Source: JBGSQR01 sp964509295 (lineage in GTDB: Bacteria > Desulfobacterota > Desulfuromonadia > Geobacterales > Pseudopelobacteraceae). Taken from it: a DNA stretch of 64,000 nucleotides. Made by a program: the position numbers and the translations under genes. Shown here piece after piece: positions 8,158-17,064 of the stretch (position 1 is its first letter; every line of letters starts with the position of its first letter). The DNA is taken from NCBI GenBank assembly GCA_964509295.1, contig CAZDWS010000002.1:279378-343377 (forward strand). Direction: 5' to 3'. The notes beneath the pieces are model-generated. The model was not told the DNA's origin. It saw only the letters and a list, made by a program, of their open reading frames with translations, and did not search any database.

Positions 8158-9069
8158 TTAAAGTTTAGACCAGGCCAGATTAAGCATCCGTTTCGCATTT
8201 GCCACCACCAGATCAGGGTCTTCATCTCCCCATGGCTTTACCTCAAAACTGACAATCGGGCGTTTCTTGTCACTGATAAACCCGATCTGCATCAGCACTT
8301 TCAAAAAGCGGACAACCTCATCCAACCCGTTTTCACTGTTTTCAAAACCGAAACGCGGATGGATGTCGCCATAGGCGGGCATGGCCGGGTCTTTGACAAC
8401 ACAGTTGCCGATATGGGCGTGCAGGATATAATCCTTGATGGGCAGGATTGATTCTTCGATAGTTTCATGCAGTTGCGGGATATGACTCAGGTCGACCATC
8501 AGGCCGAAATTGTCGTACTCTTTCCTGACAGTTTCCACAAAACGCTTGGCCAGCGCCACCGGTCCGATCAGTGATTTTTTATCTATGTCGTAGTCAAATA
8601 CTTCCAGCACCAGGTTCATGTTACCCTTGCTCTTTGCGTAGGCGCACAGTTCTTTAGTTGACTGGACCAGTGTTTCAAAGGCCAGTTCCTTTTTGTCTTC
8701 CTCATATTTGCCGGATAGAAAGGCAAAGCCCGCAGCACCCAGTTCATAGGCTTCGTCGATACCTTCTTTCATGGACAAAATGGCATCGGAACGGTTTTTT
8801 TCATCCAGTGAATTCAGGTTCAGGCCTGTTGTCAGCAGCCGCGGCTGTGCACCATAAGCCAGGGTTACACCGGCTGTTTTAACCATTTCACCAACCTTCA
8901 AACGCGTTTCCCGGTCTTTGATCCAGGTCACCTCAATGGCATCAAAATAGTCATCCAGAACAATCTTTCTGACGGTTTCCAGAATCGGACCCTCGCCTCG
9001 TATGGTTGACGGGTAAGCCATAAAATGGACAATTCCGACCTGCATATACTTTTTCATGGATTTAAACAT
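8158..9069 (-). CDS. TIM-barrel sugar phosphate isomerase/epimerase-like protein
   Basis: A 303-residue protein of the xylose-isomerase-like (AP endonuclease family 2) fold, the group that includes hydroxypyruvate isomerases and keto-sugar epimerases. Likely metal ligands at barrel strand ends are Glu in LVLEVFDYD, Asp/His in LMVDLSHIPQ, His in HAHIGNC and Glu in IVSFEVKPWG. The start at 9069 has AAGGGGG about ten bases upstream; a second Met four residues in is possible. Its neighbours are a 2-hydroxyacid dehydrogenase and a beta-hydroxyacid dehydrogenase, so an isomerase acting on hydroxypyruvate, tartronate semialdehyde or a related sugar acid is plausible but unproven. Confidence 0.82.
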   Translation of the reverse strand: MFKSMKKYMQVGIVHFMAYPSTIRGEGPILETVRKIVLDDYFDAIEVTWIKDRETRLKVGEMVKTAGVTLAYGAQPRLLTTGLNLNSLDEKNRSDAILSMKEGIDEAYELGAAGFAFLSGKYEEDKKELAFETLVQSTKELCAYAKSKGNMNLVLEVFDYDIDKKSLIGPVALAKRFVETVRKEYDNFGLMVDLSHIPQLHETIEESILPIKDYILHAHIGNCVVKDPAMPAYGDIHPRFGFENSENGLDEVVRFLKVLMQIGFISDKKRPIVSFEVKPWGDEDPDLVVANAKRMLNLAWSKL

Positions 9070-9142
9070 AACTTGTCAGCCCCCTTTTTTTTGATAGCCG
9101 TAACAACATGACTTTATCAAAAAAAACTGCGATTGCCCGTAA

Positions 9143-10006
9143 TTATTTTTTCACAACCTGTGTGACAGCGGCAAAGTCGCAATCGCCCAGACCGTCAGCC
9201 AGTGCCGCTTTAAACAATTCATTATTGGTTGCCGTTGCAAAGAGCGGCTGACCGATTTCTTCAGCCAGTTTCAGGGCCAGGCGCAGGTCCTTCTGCATAT
9301 GTTTAAGCGGGAAGGCAGGAGGGAATTCCTTGTTGGCTGCGATCTGCGGCCCTTTCAGGCGGAACATGGGGTTGGAGACCGCGCCTGAGTCAAGCACTTC
9401 CAGTAGCTGTGCCGCATCAAGTCCGCTACTTGTGGCCAGTGCCAGCCCTTCACACAGGGCGATCATCATGCCGCCCATGACCAGATTATTGGCCAGTTTC
9501 ATGCGTGCACCATTTCCTGTTTCGCCCAGAAACATGATTTTCTTGCCCATTTTTTCCAGTGCAGGAAGAACCTTAGAATACAGTTCATTGTCCCCGGCAG
9601 CCATGATTGTCAATGTGCCGTCTTCAGCCGGTTTTTTGCTTCCGGCTACCGGTGCTTCCAGGAAAAGTGCACCTTGGTTATGGGTCAGTTTTGCAGATGC
9701 GATAGATGTTTCGGCATCAACCGTAGACATGTCCACATAGCCTTTTCCCGGCTTCAGTCCGGCAATGATTCCGTCTGCACCATCGCGTACGGACTGGACA
9801 GCAGGGCCGTTGGCCATCATTGCTATGATAATGTCGCACTGCTCGGCAACCGCGCGTGGTGTGGCTGCAATAGCAGCTCCCGAACCTGCCAGCAGTTCTG
9901 ATTTATCCTGTGAGCGGTTCCATACTGTTACCTTAAACCCCGCTTTTAAAAGGTTTGCCGCCATTGCGCTGCCCATGATACCCAGTCCGATAAAGCCGAT
10001 ATTCAT
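9143..10006 (-). CDS. Beta-hydroxyacid dehydrogenase (succinic/tartronate semialdehyde reductase type)
   Basis: NAD(P)-dependent reductase of the 3-hydroxyisobutyrate dehydrogenase family, 287 residues. Seen: N-terminal Rossmann motif GFIGLGIMGSAMAANL, substrate motif FLEAPVAGSKKPAEDGTL, and the catalytic Lys in GNGARMKLANNLVMGG. Length and sequence style match the Geobacter succinic semialdehyde reductases, which also act on glyoxylate-like aldehydes; tartronate semialdehyde reduction is the other common activity. First gene of the minus-strand metabolic group, divergent from a LysR regulator across about 117 bases. AGGGAGGTGTCAA upstream gives a good ribosome binding site. Confidence 0.9.
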   Translation of the reverse strand: MNIGFIGLGIMGSAMAANLLKAGFKVTVWNRSQDKSELLAGSGAAIAATPRAVAEQCDIIIAMMANGPAVQSVRDGADGIIAGLKPGKGYVDMSTVDAETSIASAKLTHNQGALFLEAPVAGSKKPAEDGTLTIMAAGDNELYSKVLPALEKMGKKIMFLGETGNGARMKLANNLVMGGMMIALCEGLALATSSGLDAAQLLEVLDSGAVSNPMFRLKGPQIAANKEFPPAFPLKHMQKDLRLALKLAEEIGQPLFATATNNELFKAALADGLGDCDFAAVTQVVKK

Positions 10007-10123
10007 TTGACACCTCCCTAAATTTTATATGTGAATTGAATCTAGTAGTAATTGTGCTATAAGTAAAATAGATAGTTTTCATAGTTATCATGAGTTAAAT
10101 ATATGTGTCGTAGGGGGGTAGCT
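10007..10123. promoter_or_regulatory. Divergent promoter region between reductase and lysR
   Basis: A short AT-rich interval between two divergent genes, the usual place for LysR-type operator sites. Dyad-like AT-rich segments occur near 10060-10090 (AAAATAGATAGTTTTCATAG), but no single T-N11-A site can be singled out with confidence. Confidence 0.4.
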
Positions 10124-11017
10124 ATGGATATTCGTCATCTAAAATATTTTCTTGAAGTTGCACGTCAGAAAAGCTTTACCCGTGCCGCTGAAACGCTGCA
10201 TGTCTCCCAGTCGGCCATCAGTAAAATGATCAAAGACCTGGAGGAGGAGCTGGGCTTCTTTCTGTTTAACCGGAGTTCAAAGCAGATCCAGCTGACTGAT
10301 ACGGGTGAGACCTTTCTGCTGCATGCCCAGGAGGTTGTGACCCTGTTCAACAACCTTTCCGTGGAAGTGGAAAGCGCAGCCAAGCTGGATAAAGGCAAGG
10401 TAGTGATCGGACTGCCACCCATTACCGGTTCGACCCGATTTGCCCAGCTGTTGGGCGAATTCAAGAAAAAGTACCAGCAGATTGATATTGCACTGTTTGA
10501 GTATGGTTCAAAAACCATTGAACTGGGGATTCAGGATGGCAGTATCGATATAGGCATCATCTGTAATATCCCGGACAGCAACGCCTACCACTCCTTTGCC
10601 CTTTCCAATGACCCGCTCTGGGTTATTGCCAGCCCGGAACACCGAATCAGCGGCCTGAGCGAAGTGGGACTGGCTGAGCTCAGCAATGAACAGTTTGTCA
10701 TGTATCGGCAGGATTTCAGTCTGCATCATGCAATCGTCAACAACTGTATTGCTGCCGGTTTCCAGCCCAACATCATTTTTGAAACAACCCAGAGAGAGTT
10801 GATGACCCAGCTTGTGGCAACCAATCTTGGTGTGGCGATTCTGCCCAGTAAAACCTGTGCCGAGCTGGATCCAAAAACAATCCGGGCTATTCCGCTGGTC
10901 CGTCCCCAAATCCACCATCAAATGTCGATTATCTGGAAAAAGGGTCGCCATCTGAATCGCGCCGCCCTGTTGTGGATCGAATTCGCCCGGCAGTTCTTAC
11001 CCAAAATCCCAGCATGA
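10124..11017 (+). CDS. LysR family transcriptional regulator
   Basis: A 297-residue DNA-binding regulator. Residues about 1-60 form the winged helix-turn-helix typical of LysR proteins (MDIRHLKYFLEVARQKSFTR, then AAETLHVSQSAISKMIKDLE); residues about 90-290 form the periplasmic-binding-like effector domain (GKVVIGLPPITGSTRFAQLL). The start at 10124 is chosen over an in-frame ATG 21 bases upstream because GGGGGG lies 7 bases before it. Divergent from the reductase/isomerase/dehydrogenase group, which it probably controls in response to a pathway intermediate. Effector unknown. Confidence 0.93.
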   Translation: MDIRHLKYFLEVARQKSFTRAAETLHVSQSAISKMIKDLEEELGFFLFNRSSKQIQLTDTGETFLLHAQEVVTLFNNLSVEVESAAKLDKGKVVIGLPPITGSTRFAQLLGEFKKKYQQIDIALFEYGSKTIELGIQDGSIDIGIICNIPDSNAYHSFALSNDPLWVIASPEHRISGLSEVGLAELSNEQFVMYRQDFSLHHAIVNNCIAAGFQPNIIFETTQRELMTQLVATNLGVAILPSKTCAELDPKTIRAIPLVRPQIHHQMSIIWKKGRHLNRAALLWIEFARQFLPKIPA

Positions 11018-11255
11018 ATTACATTCACAGATTTTGTTTTAAGAACCAGGCTGGATAAGCAATCACAGTATTGTAATCTGATAAATAGATGTGTTGTTCC
11101 AGAAATGTCGCTAAATCAAAATTGTTTATATTGACTGATAAAATTTAATTCGTTAAGCGTATATAACGTTTGATTGGACGGCATTATTTATTGGTGTTTG
11201 TGCGCCGTCTGATTGTAGATTCATTGGGTATGATAACGTTGTGGAGAGGCAGGCA

Positions 11256-12023
11256 ATGGAACATCACTCTATTGTGAGCAATGGTAAAATCGGAGCTGCG
11301 ATCAGGCGGCGCAGAAATGAGCTTTTGTTGTCCCTGGAAAAGCTTGGAAGTATGATTCAGGTTTCCGGCCAGCAGATACAACGATACGAATGTGGCACAA
11401 ACTGTTTAACTGTTGATAAACTTCAACAGCTTGCACATGCCCTTTCCGTACCGATCTGCCATTTTTTTCATGATGCCGATTCTCAAAAAAAGACTTTCCA
11501 AAACGATTGCCATGAGTTTTATTCAAATTACAAAAGCCTGCACAACAATGAAATTAAAACCATGGTAACGGATATTGTGCGAAATGCCGCCAAGCCAGAG
11601 TGTGATATGGAAGTGCCGGCGTTACGGCTTGGACACTATTATAAAAACAATCCCATACTTATTGTTGACGACGATGAACGTGCCCTGGATATTACTAAAT
11701 TATTCCTGGAATATGAAGGTTACCGCAATCTGCACCTGATTCAGGACAGCCGCAATGTCATGTTGTTTTTGGAGGAAAACGAGATTGCGTTGGTCTTGCT
11801 GGACATCAGGATGCCTCATCTCGCTGGAAATGAACTCCTTAAAACACTGAAAAAGGATTGTCCAACAGTCCCGGTAATTGTAATGAGCGCCAATAAAGAT
11901 GCTGAAATCAAAGAAGAATGCATGAAGCTGGGTGCATTAGATTTTCTCGTCAAGCCGGTTCCCCCGGAAATCCTGATGTCTGCCATACAAAACGCCATGA
12001 AAATCTGTACTCCGCTTAACTAA
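11256..12023 (+). CDS. XRE helix-turn-helix protein with C-terminal receiver domain
   Basis: A 255-residue regulator with an N-terminal XRE/Cro-type helix-turn-helix (about residues 10-65: GAAIRRRRNELLLSLEKLG, then SGQQIQRYECG) and a C-terminal response-regulator receiver (about residues 130-250). The receiver keeps the acidic pocket (IVDDDER), phospho-acceptor Asp in LLDIRMP, Ser/Thr switch in VMSAN and Lys in FLVKPV, so it should be phosphorylatable. The order is reversed from most response regulators, where the receiver is N-terminal. No histidine kinase is encoded nearby. A GTG at 11241 is an alternative start; the ATG at 11256 is preferred because GGAGAGG lies upstream. Targets unknown; the exported-protein cluster follows. 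Confidence 0.88.
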   Translation: MEHHSIVSNGKIGAAIRRRRNELLLSLEKLGSMIQVSGQQIQRYECGTNCLTVDKLQQLAHALSVPICHFFHDADSQKKTFQNDCHEFYSNYKSLHNNEIKTMVTDIVRNAAKPECDMEVPALRLGHYYKNNPILIVDDDERALDITKLFLEYEGYRNLHLIQDSRNVMLFLEENEIALVLLDIRMPHLAGNELLKTLKKDCPTVPVIVMSANKDAEIKEECMKLGALDFLVKPVPPEILMSAIQNAMKICTPLN

Positions 12024-12501
12024 GACCTCACAAAACAATCCGAATTTTTTTCTATAACATGAGGGTTTCACGTCAATTGTTCCGAATTATTACATTATTT
12101 TCCTGTTTTTTATTCCCCAGACATCATAAATAAAAAATAATTATTTAATATTTTCAGATGCTTAAAGTGATATCACGCGTGGCGTGAAATGCATGGTGCA
12201 GATTCACGTGTGGCGTCATTGACTTCTGGATTTGAAACTGCTTAATTGCGCTGGAGAGTTGTAATGTATTCGGTGTGAATCGGGATTGGCAATTTACCAA
12301 TCAACTTCATAGAGATGAATATCAGTGAGATATAAATAATGGATGGGGCAACTGCGACGCCGAAATGGTCAGATTTAAAAGTCGATTTATTCATATAATA
12401 ACAATCTCAAATATCATCATTTAGGCAGCATCACATAATTTTTAGTAATTGCTGAACGCTTTGCAAGAGATCTTAAACTTATGTATAAACGGAGTATTCA
12501 G
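12024..12501. other. Long AT-rich intergenic region upstream of the exported-protein cluster
   Basis: About 478 bases with no credible coding frame. It contains two GTGGCGT-centred dyads (12173-12218) and a short hairpin GATTGG/CCAATC (12284-12302). No known riboswitch core was recognised. The final 20 bases hold ACGGAG, the ribosome binding site of the next gene. Confidence 0.6.
12173..12218. promoter_or_regulatory. Paired operator-like dyads, 31 bases apart
   Basis: TCACGCGTGGCGTGA (12173-12187) is a dyad with six-base arms around GTG. A degenerate copy, TCACGTGTGGCGTCA, occupies 12204-12218. The 31-base spacing is close to three helical turns, as expected for cooperative binding on one DNA face. 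They lie about 280 bases before the next start codon. The binding protein is unknown; the XRE-receiver protein just upstream is a candidate by position only. Confidence 0.45.
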
Positions 12502-15500
12502 ATGCTGCCTAAACTGAAAAGTATCTATCTACTGTTGTTAGTATTGTTGTTTGTTTTATCCGGTAATGCCTGGGCCGACACAACCGTCGGCGGCCGCATA
12601 TCGGCCGATACCCGTTGGACAATGGCTGGAAGTCCATACGTAGTCACATCAACGATCCAGGTCTACGGCACCAGCAGCAGTTCTCCAGCCACATTGACCA
12701 TCGATCCGGGTGTAACAGTCAAGTTTGCAGCCGGTGCTGGTATTCAGATCGGCGGAGGTAGTGCAACATACCCAGGCTCTCTGATTGCGAAAGGCACCAG
12801 TGACAGCCGCATAGCTTTTACTCGAAATGCCGCCAGCGGAAACTGGGGTAATATCTACTTCCAAGCAGGCACACTTGCCACTGCCGCCATTGAATACGCT
12901 GATATCCAGTACAGCTCAGATGTTTATATAACATCCTCATCACCATCCATCAAAAACAGCACCATTAATAACATTGTTGGTTCATTCGGTATCTATATCA
13001 GTTCCTCCAGCCCTGTGCTGGAAAATGTCACCGTCACAACCAACAGTTCCTACGGAATGTACCTTGGTTCATCCTCTCCCATCATTAGCGGCGGCAGCCT
13101 TACCAACACAAACGGTGCCGGTAATGGTATTTACGGCAATGGTTCTCCTGTTATATCCAACTACTCGGTATCTATTTTTAACAACACCGGAAAATACGGC
13201 CTGTATCTAACAGGCTCATCATCAGCACTCTCCGTAACCAACTCCACCATTGCCAACGGTCTTTACCTCGGAGCAGGTGGATTCATTCCAACAATCACCG
13301 GCAATACTTTCACCAATTGCGACAATTCGCCGCTCCATGCCGGTGCCAACATCATCGGCCAGGTACTGGACAGCAACACTTTCAGCGGCATGACTTCTGC
13401 GGGAAAAATCGAAGTGGTAGGTGAACAGATAAACCGCACTGTACAGTGGAAAAAACAGGCTGCTCCATATGTTGTCCTTAGCAGCTTCTATATATATAAA
13501 GATACCAGCATTCCTGCCATATTAACCATAGATCCCGGTGTTACGGTCAAATTTGCCTTATACAACGCCATTTATATCGGATCTGGTGGAACCAAAGGCA
13601 TACTCGTTGCCAACGGTACGACTGCATTGCCAATCACATTTACCTCCAGCCAGACAACCCCGGCGGCAGGCAACTGGTATGGACTTAATTTCAGTGGTGA
13701 TGCATCATCAGGCAGTGTGCTTAACAACATTATTGTCGAGTATGGTGGATACGGCGGTGCATACAACAGCGCCAACATAGCGCTCTCTTCTTCATCATCC
13801 CCCACAATCAGAAACGCGATTATCAGAAACAGCGCCGGAAGTGGCATTTACATGTCCAGCGCCACCAATGTACCCAAAATTCTCGATAGTACAATCACCG
13901 CCAACAAGTGGGGTGTTTATTCCGATAGCTCCAACCCATTAATAAACAACTCAAAAGTATACAGCAACACAACAGCTGGAGTGTGGAACAGCTCAACCAC
14001 TGCTGAGATAGATGCCCGTGGCAACTGGTGGGGGGCGGCCTCTGGGCCAGCCCATGCCAGCAATCCGTCCGGCACCGGCAACAGCGTCAGCAATAAAGTT
14101 ACATTCAACCCCTGGCTGGGACAAACACCGACCACCCTAGCCATCTCTAGTGTCCGTGTCAACCCGGCGGCATTCAATCCTGTCGCTGATTCGGCCATCA
14201 TCTCTGCGACCATTTCCGCAACAGCCAATTGGACAATTACCATCACCGACAGCACAGCTGCACTGGTAAAGACATTCACTGGAAGTGGTACCGCAATAAA
14301 TCAGGTATGGACAGGCGAGAACAGCGCCGATGTAAAAGTAGCCGATGGCACCTACAACATAAAAATCGAAGCAACAGATGCAAGCTCCAACAGTGCCGCA
14401 CCTATTACAGGTACAATCAAAATCTCGCGAACTCTTCCAATTGCAATCCTCAATACTCCGGCAGACAACCTGATGTTTCAGGGCGGAGCAATCATTGATA
14501 TATATGCTACCGCAAGCGACGCAATCGACTTTAAGAACTACACCCTGGAATACGGTACAGGAGAATCCCCTGTATACTGGAACTATTTTGTCGGGCCGAC
14601 TGCGACACAACCCAATAACACAAAAATATATTCATGGAATACCGGCGGCTATACTGGCGGCATCTATACGCTTCGCCTGACAGCTGCAGACAATGCAGGC
14701 AATACCCAAATAAAAACCGCTCGTGTACGGCTCATCTGGGTCAATAATGTCTCACAAACAGAAAGTTACGTATCTCCCAATAATGACGGCATCAAAGACT
14801 CGACCATAATCACCGCAACCGCAAGCAATCCGGCAAACTGGACTATAGATATCTTAAACAGCGGCAACACGGTTGTTAGAACGCTTACAACACTAAACTC
14901 TACTATACTAAGCCAAGCATGGGATGGAATGGACTCAACCGGCTCGGTTGTGTCGGATGGAACTTATACCTTTAAGATTATTGCCACTGACCCGGCTTCC
15001 AGTGTTCAGTCTGTACCAAAAACAGGAACCGTTATTTCCGACACGACTGCACCTGCTGTCACAATATCTTCTCCTGCGCCAGGAGGATTGTTGAGAAACA
15101 GTGTCTCGGTAACCGGTACAGCCTCGGATGCAAACTTCACAAGTTACACACTTGACTATGGGCCCTCTGCCGGAAACGGCCCCTGGAGTCCCATCAGCAA
15201 CGGCACATCATCAGTTTCCGCTGCGACATTGGGTACGTGGATAACAAATGACCAGAGTGGGACGATTCCGCTTGCCAACGACGGCTATCAATTGCGGTTA
15301 ATAGCAACTGATAAAGCGGGCAACAGCGCCGGCTTCATGATACCGGTCTCCGGCGACAACCTGAATCTAAGCGGCATTTCTGCAAGCAGCCATACCATCA
15401 ACACCGCTTCATCAGAATCCAGTACCGTAGCATTCAGCATAAATGCACCGGCAACAGTTAATTTCAAAATAATTCCTGAAAAATTGGGTGTAAACGGAAC

Positions 15501-16284
15501 ACCGGTATACCTTTCATCAAAAGTTATGGATGTGGCAGGCAGCAGTTCATTCACCTGGGACGGCAAGGACAGTACATCCAAGGTTGTTCCTGATGAAGCC
15601 TATATTTACACACTAAGCGCCACGGACGGTACAAGAGTGGACAGCTATACTCCTGCTTTGCCAATTAGCATGGGAAATGTCACCTGCACACAGGCGGCAG
15701 AATATTATCCTTACAGGAACATTCCGCTTGCCATAACCTACAATGTAACTGTGCCGGAACGTGTGGACATCAATATTCGCTGGGGTAGTCGAAACTTCAA
15801 GATTATGGCCGATGTCCCACATGTTCCAGGGATTTTTACTCTTAGCTGGGATGGTAGGGACCCTATGGACAACAAGGTCCTTGACGGAGGAGGCGTTGCC
15901 TACTGTTCGGCGCCTTTCAATCTTTCTGAAAACCATATCGTTACCTCCGGCAGCACGCCGAAGATCACCTACATTAGGATCGATCCGTACCAGACGAATC
16001 TTTCTTTTGGGCAGTTTACACGGATACAGTACGGGACTTCAAAACAGTCCAACGTGACGGTTAAGCTTTTATCACCTACAGGTGCAGCAATCGTTTTGGT
16101 GAATGATATACCACATGCTGTTGGCGACTATGAATTTGAATGGTCTGCGGCAGATTTAACCGATGTGACCGGAAAGGGTTATGTAATAAGTAGTGAAGGA
16201 GACTACATAGTCTGGATACAGTCTTCTGACCCCGATACAGGAGCAAGTTCGGTAACTAAAGGAAGTCTGAGGGTCGGAAAGTAA
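12502..16284 (+). CDS. Large exported protein with beta-helix repeats and FlgD/Ig-like modules
   Basis: A protein of 1260 residues, exported by Sec (basic residues then a long hydrophobic core ending GNAWA near residue 25). Residues about 30-530 are Ser/Thr/Asn-rich with recurring short segments such as SSSPSIKNSTINN, SSSPVLENVTVTT and SSSPTIRNAIIRN, the pattern of a right-handed parallel beta-helix (PbH1 repeats). From about 540 on come several FlgD-like Ig modules marked by W-D-G-x-D-x-x-G-x-x-V-x-D-G-x-Y-x-F/Y (for example AWDGMDSTGSVVSDGTYTFK). An ATG at 12481 is in frame, but ACGGAG lies just ahead of 12502. Probably a cell-surface or extracellular structural or carbohydrate-contacting protein; no catalytic motif recognised. 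Confidence 0.85.
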   Translation: MLPKLKSIYLLLLVLLFVLSGNAWADTTVGGRISADTRWTMAGSPYVVTSTIQVYGTSSSSPATLTIDPGVTVKFAAGAGIQIGGGSATYPGSLIAKGTSDSRIAFTRNAASGNWGNIYFQAGTLATAAIEYADIQYSSDVYITSSSPSIKNSTINNIVGSFGIYISSSSPVLENVTVTTNSSYGMYLGSSSPIISGGSLTNTNGAGNGIYGNGSPVISNYSVSIFNNTGKYGLYLTGSSSALSVTNSTIANGLYLGAGGFIPTITGNTFTNCDNSPLHAGANIIGQVLDSNTFSGMTSAGKIEVVGEQINRTVQWKKQAAPYVVLSSFYIYKDTSIPAILTIDPGVTVKFALYNAIYIGSGGTKGILVANGTTALPITFTSSQTTPAAGNWYGLNFSGDASSGSVLNNIIVEYGGYGGAYNSANIALSSSSSPTIRNAIIRNSAGSGIYMSSATNVPKILDSTITANKWGVYSDSSNPLINNSKVYSNTTAGVWNSSTTAEIDARGNWWGAASGPAHASNPSGTGNSVSNKVTFNPWLGQTPTTLAISSVRVNPAAFNPVADSAIISATISATANWTITITDSTAALVKTFTGSGTAINQVWTGENSADVKVADGTYNIKIEATDASSNSAAPITGTIKISRTLPIAILNTPADNLMFQGGAIIDIYATASDAIDFKNYTLEYGTGESPVYWNYFVGPTATQPNNTKIYSWNTGGYTGGIYTLRLTAADNAGNTQIKTARVRLIWVNNVSQTESYVSPNNDGIKDSTIITATASNPANWTIDILNSGNTVVRTLTTLNSTILSQAWDGMDSTGSVVSDGTYTFKIIATDPASSVQSVPKTGTVISDTTAPAVTISSPAPGGLLRNSVSVTGTASDANFTSYTLDYGPSAGNGPWSPISNGTSSVSAATLGTWITNDQSGTIPLANDGYQLRLIATDKAGNSAGFMIPVSGDNLNLSGISASSHTINTASSESSTVAFSINAPATVNFKIIPEKLGVNGTPVYLSSKVMDVAGSSSFTWDGKDSTSKVVPDEAYIYTLSATDGTRVDSYTPALPISMGNVTCTQAAEYYPYRNIPLAITYNVTVPERVDINIRWGSRNFKIMADVPHVPGIFTLSWDGRDPMDNKVLDGGGVAYCSAPFNLSENHIVTSGSTPKITYIRIDPYQTNLSFGQFTRIQYGTSKQSNVTVKLLSPTGAAIVLVNDIPHAVGDYEFEWSAADLTDVTGKGYVISSEGDYIVWIQSSDPDTGASSVTKGSLRVGK

Positions 16285-16414
16285 ATTTATAATATATTTA
16301 CCTACAAAACAGTATCAATCAATGTTGGTTATTATACTTAGCTTTAATTGCAAACTATTATAGGGCTGTAAGGCGATCTCATTCACAAGCTATACGTGAA
16401 ACAGGAGCTAATCT

Positions 16415-16990
16415 ATGCCACAAATGTTGTCATTGATTCTATTACAAGTAATTCTAATCTTGTCGTTTTCAGAATCAGTATTTGCAGAGTGTTCTTCTTC
16501 TGGCTATGGTGGATTCCGTTTTGCAAATTGTAATTCAAAATCTGAGGCATATGACTGGCTAAATTCATATTGTGAGTATTATAAAACAGGAGGATATAAG
16601 TGCGCCTGTTCTATTGAGGAAGTTGGTTTTTCTCAACTAATACTTTCTGTATATGCCGGAGAGCCTTGTTGGCAGAAAGTTAACCTTGCATCGTCCAATT
16701 ATTATCCCTGCCCTGACACTAGCGACAAATGCTGTAATAACCCCACTGACAAATGTTGTAGCGATCCTAATCCCTGTTGTGGTAACCCAACATGTGATTC
16801 TGAAGGCAACGGTGGTGGTTCAGGTGGTGGCGGCGGCCCAAGCCCATCACCAAGTCCATCACCTGATCCAAGTCCCGATCCATCTTGTGGCTCAGGCGGT
16901 GGTGGAGGTGGAGGTGGAGGTGGAGGTGGAGGTCCTGCAGGAGGCTTTGGAAATTCCGGATCGGATAATGCCGGTTTTGAAGGCGAATAG
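16415..16990 (+). CDS. Small exported Cys-rich protein with Pro/Ser and poly-Gly tail
   Basis: A 191-residue protein not assigned to a family. It has a signal peptide (residues 1-24, ending SVFA), then a Cys-rich region (about residues 25-130) with paired cysteines (KCCNNPTDKCCSDPNPCCGN). A Ser/Pro/Asp linker (PSPSPSPSPDPSPDPS) and a run of 13 glycines encoded by a GGTGGAGGT-type microsatellite follow. AGGAG stands 8 bases before the ATG, and the frame fits neighbouring coding use, so I regard it as real. It lies between two large exported proteins. It may be a disulfide-stabilised surface or matrix protein; the glycine tract is prone to length change by slippage. Confidence 0.72.
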   Translation: MPQMLSLILLQVILILSFSESVFAECSSSGYGGFRFANCNSKSEAYDWLNSYCEYYKTGGYKCACSIEEVGFSQLILSVYAGEPCWQKVNLASSNYYPCPDTSDKCCNNPTDKCCSDPNPCCGNPTCDSEGNGGGSGGGGGPSPSPSPSPDPSPDPSCGSGGGGGGGGGGGGGPAGGFGNSGSDNAGFEGE

Positions 16991-17064
16991 ATAGCAATCA
17001 AGCTTAAGCAAGGAACCAACAAACAAATCATCATTTATCATAGCAACCATTCTGGAGGGTTTAA

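Noticed and set aside
16702..17034. Antisense Pro-rich reading frames opposite the poly-Gly tract
   Set aside because: They are the complement of the GGT repeat, lack a ribosome binding site, and depend on low-complexity sequence.
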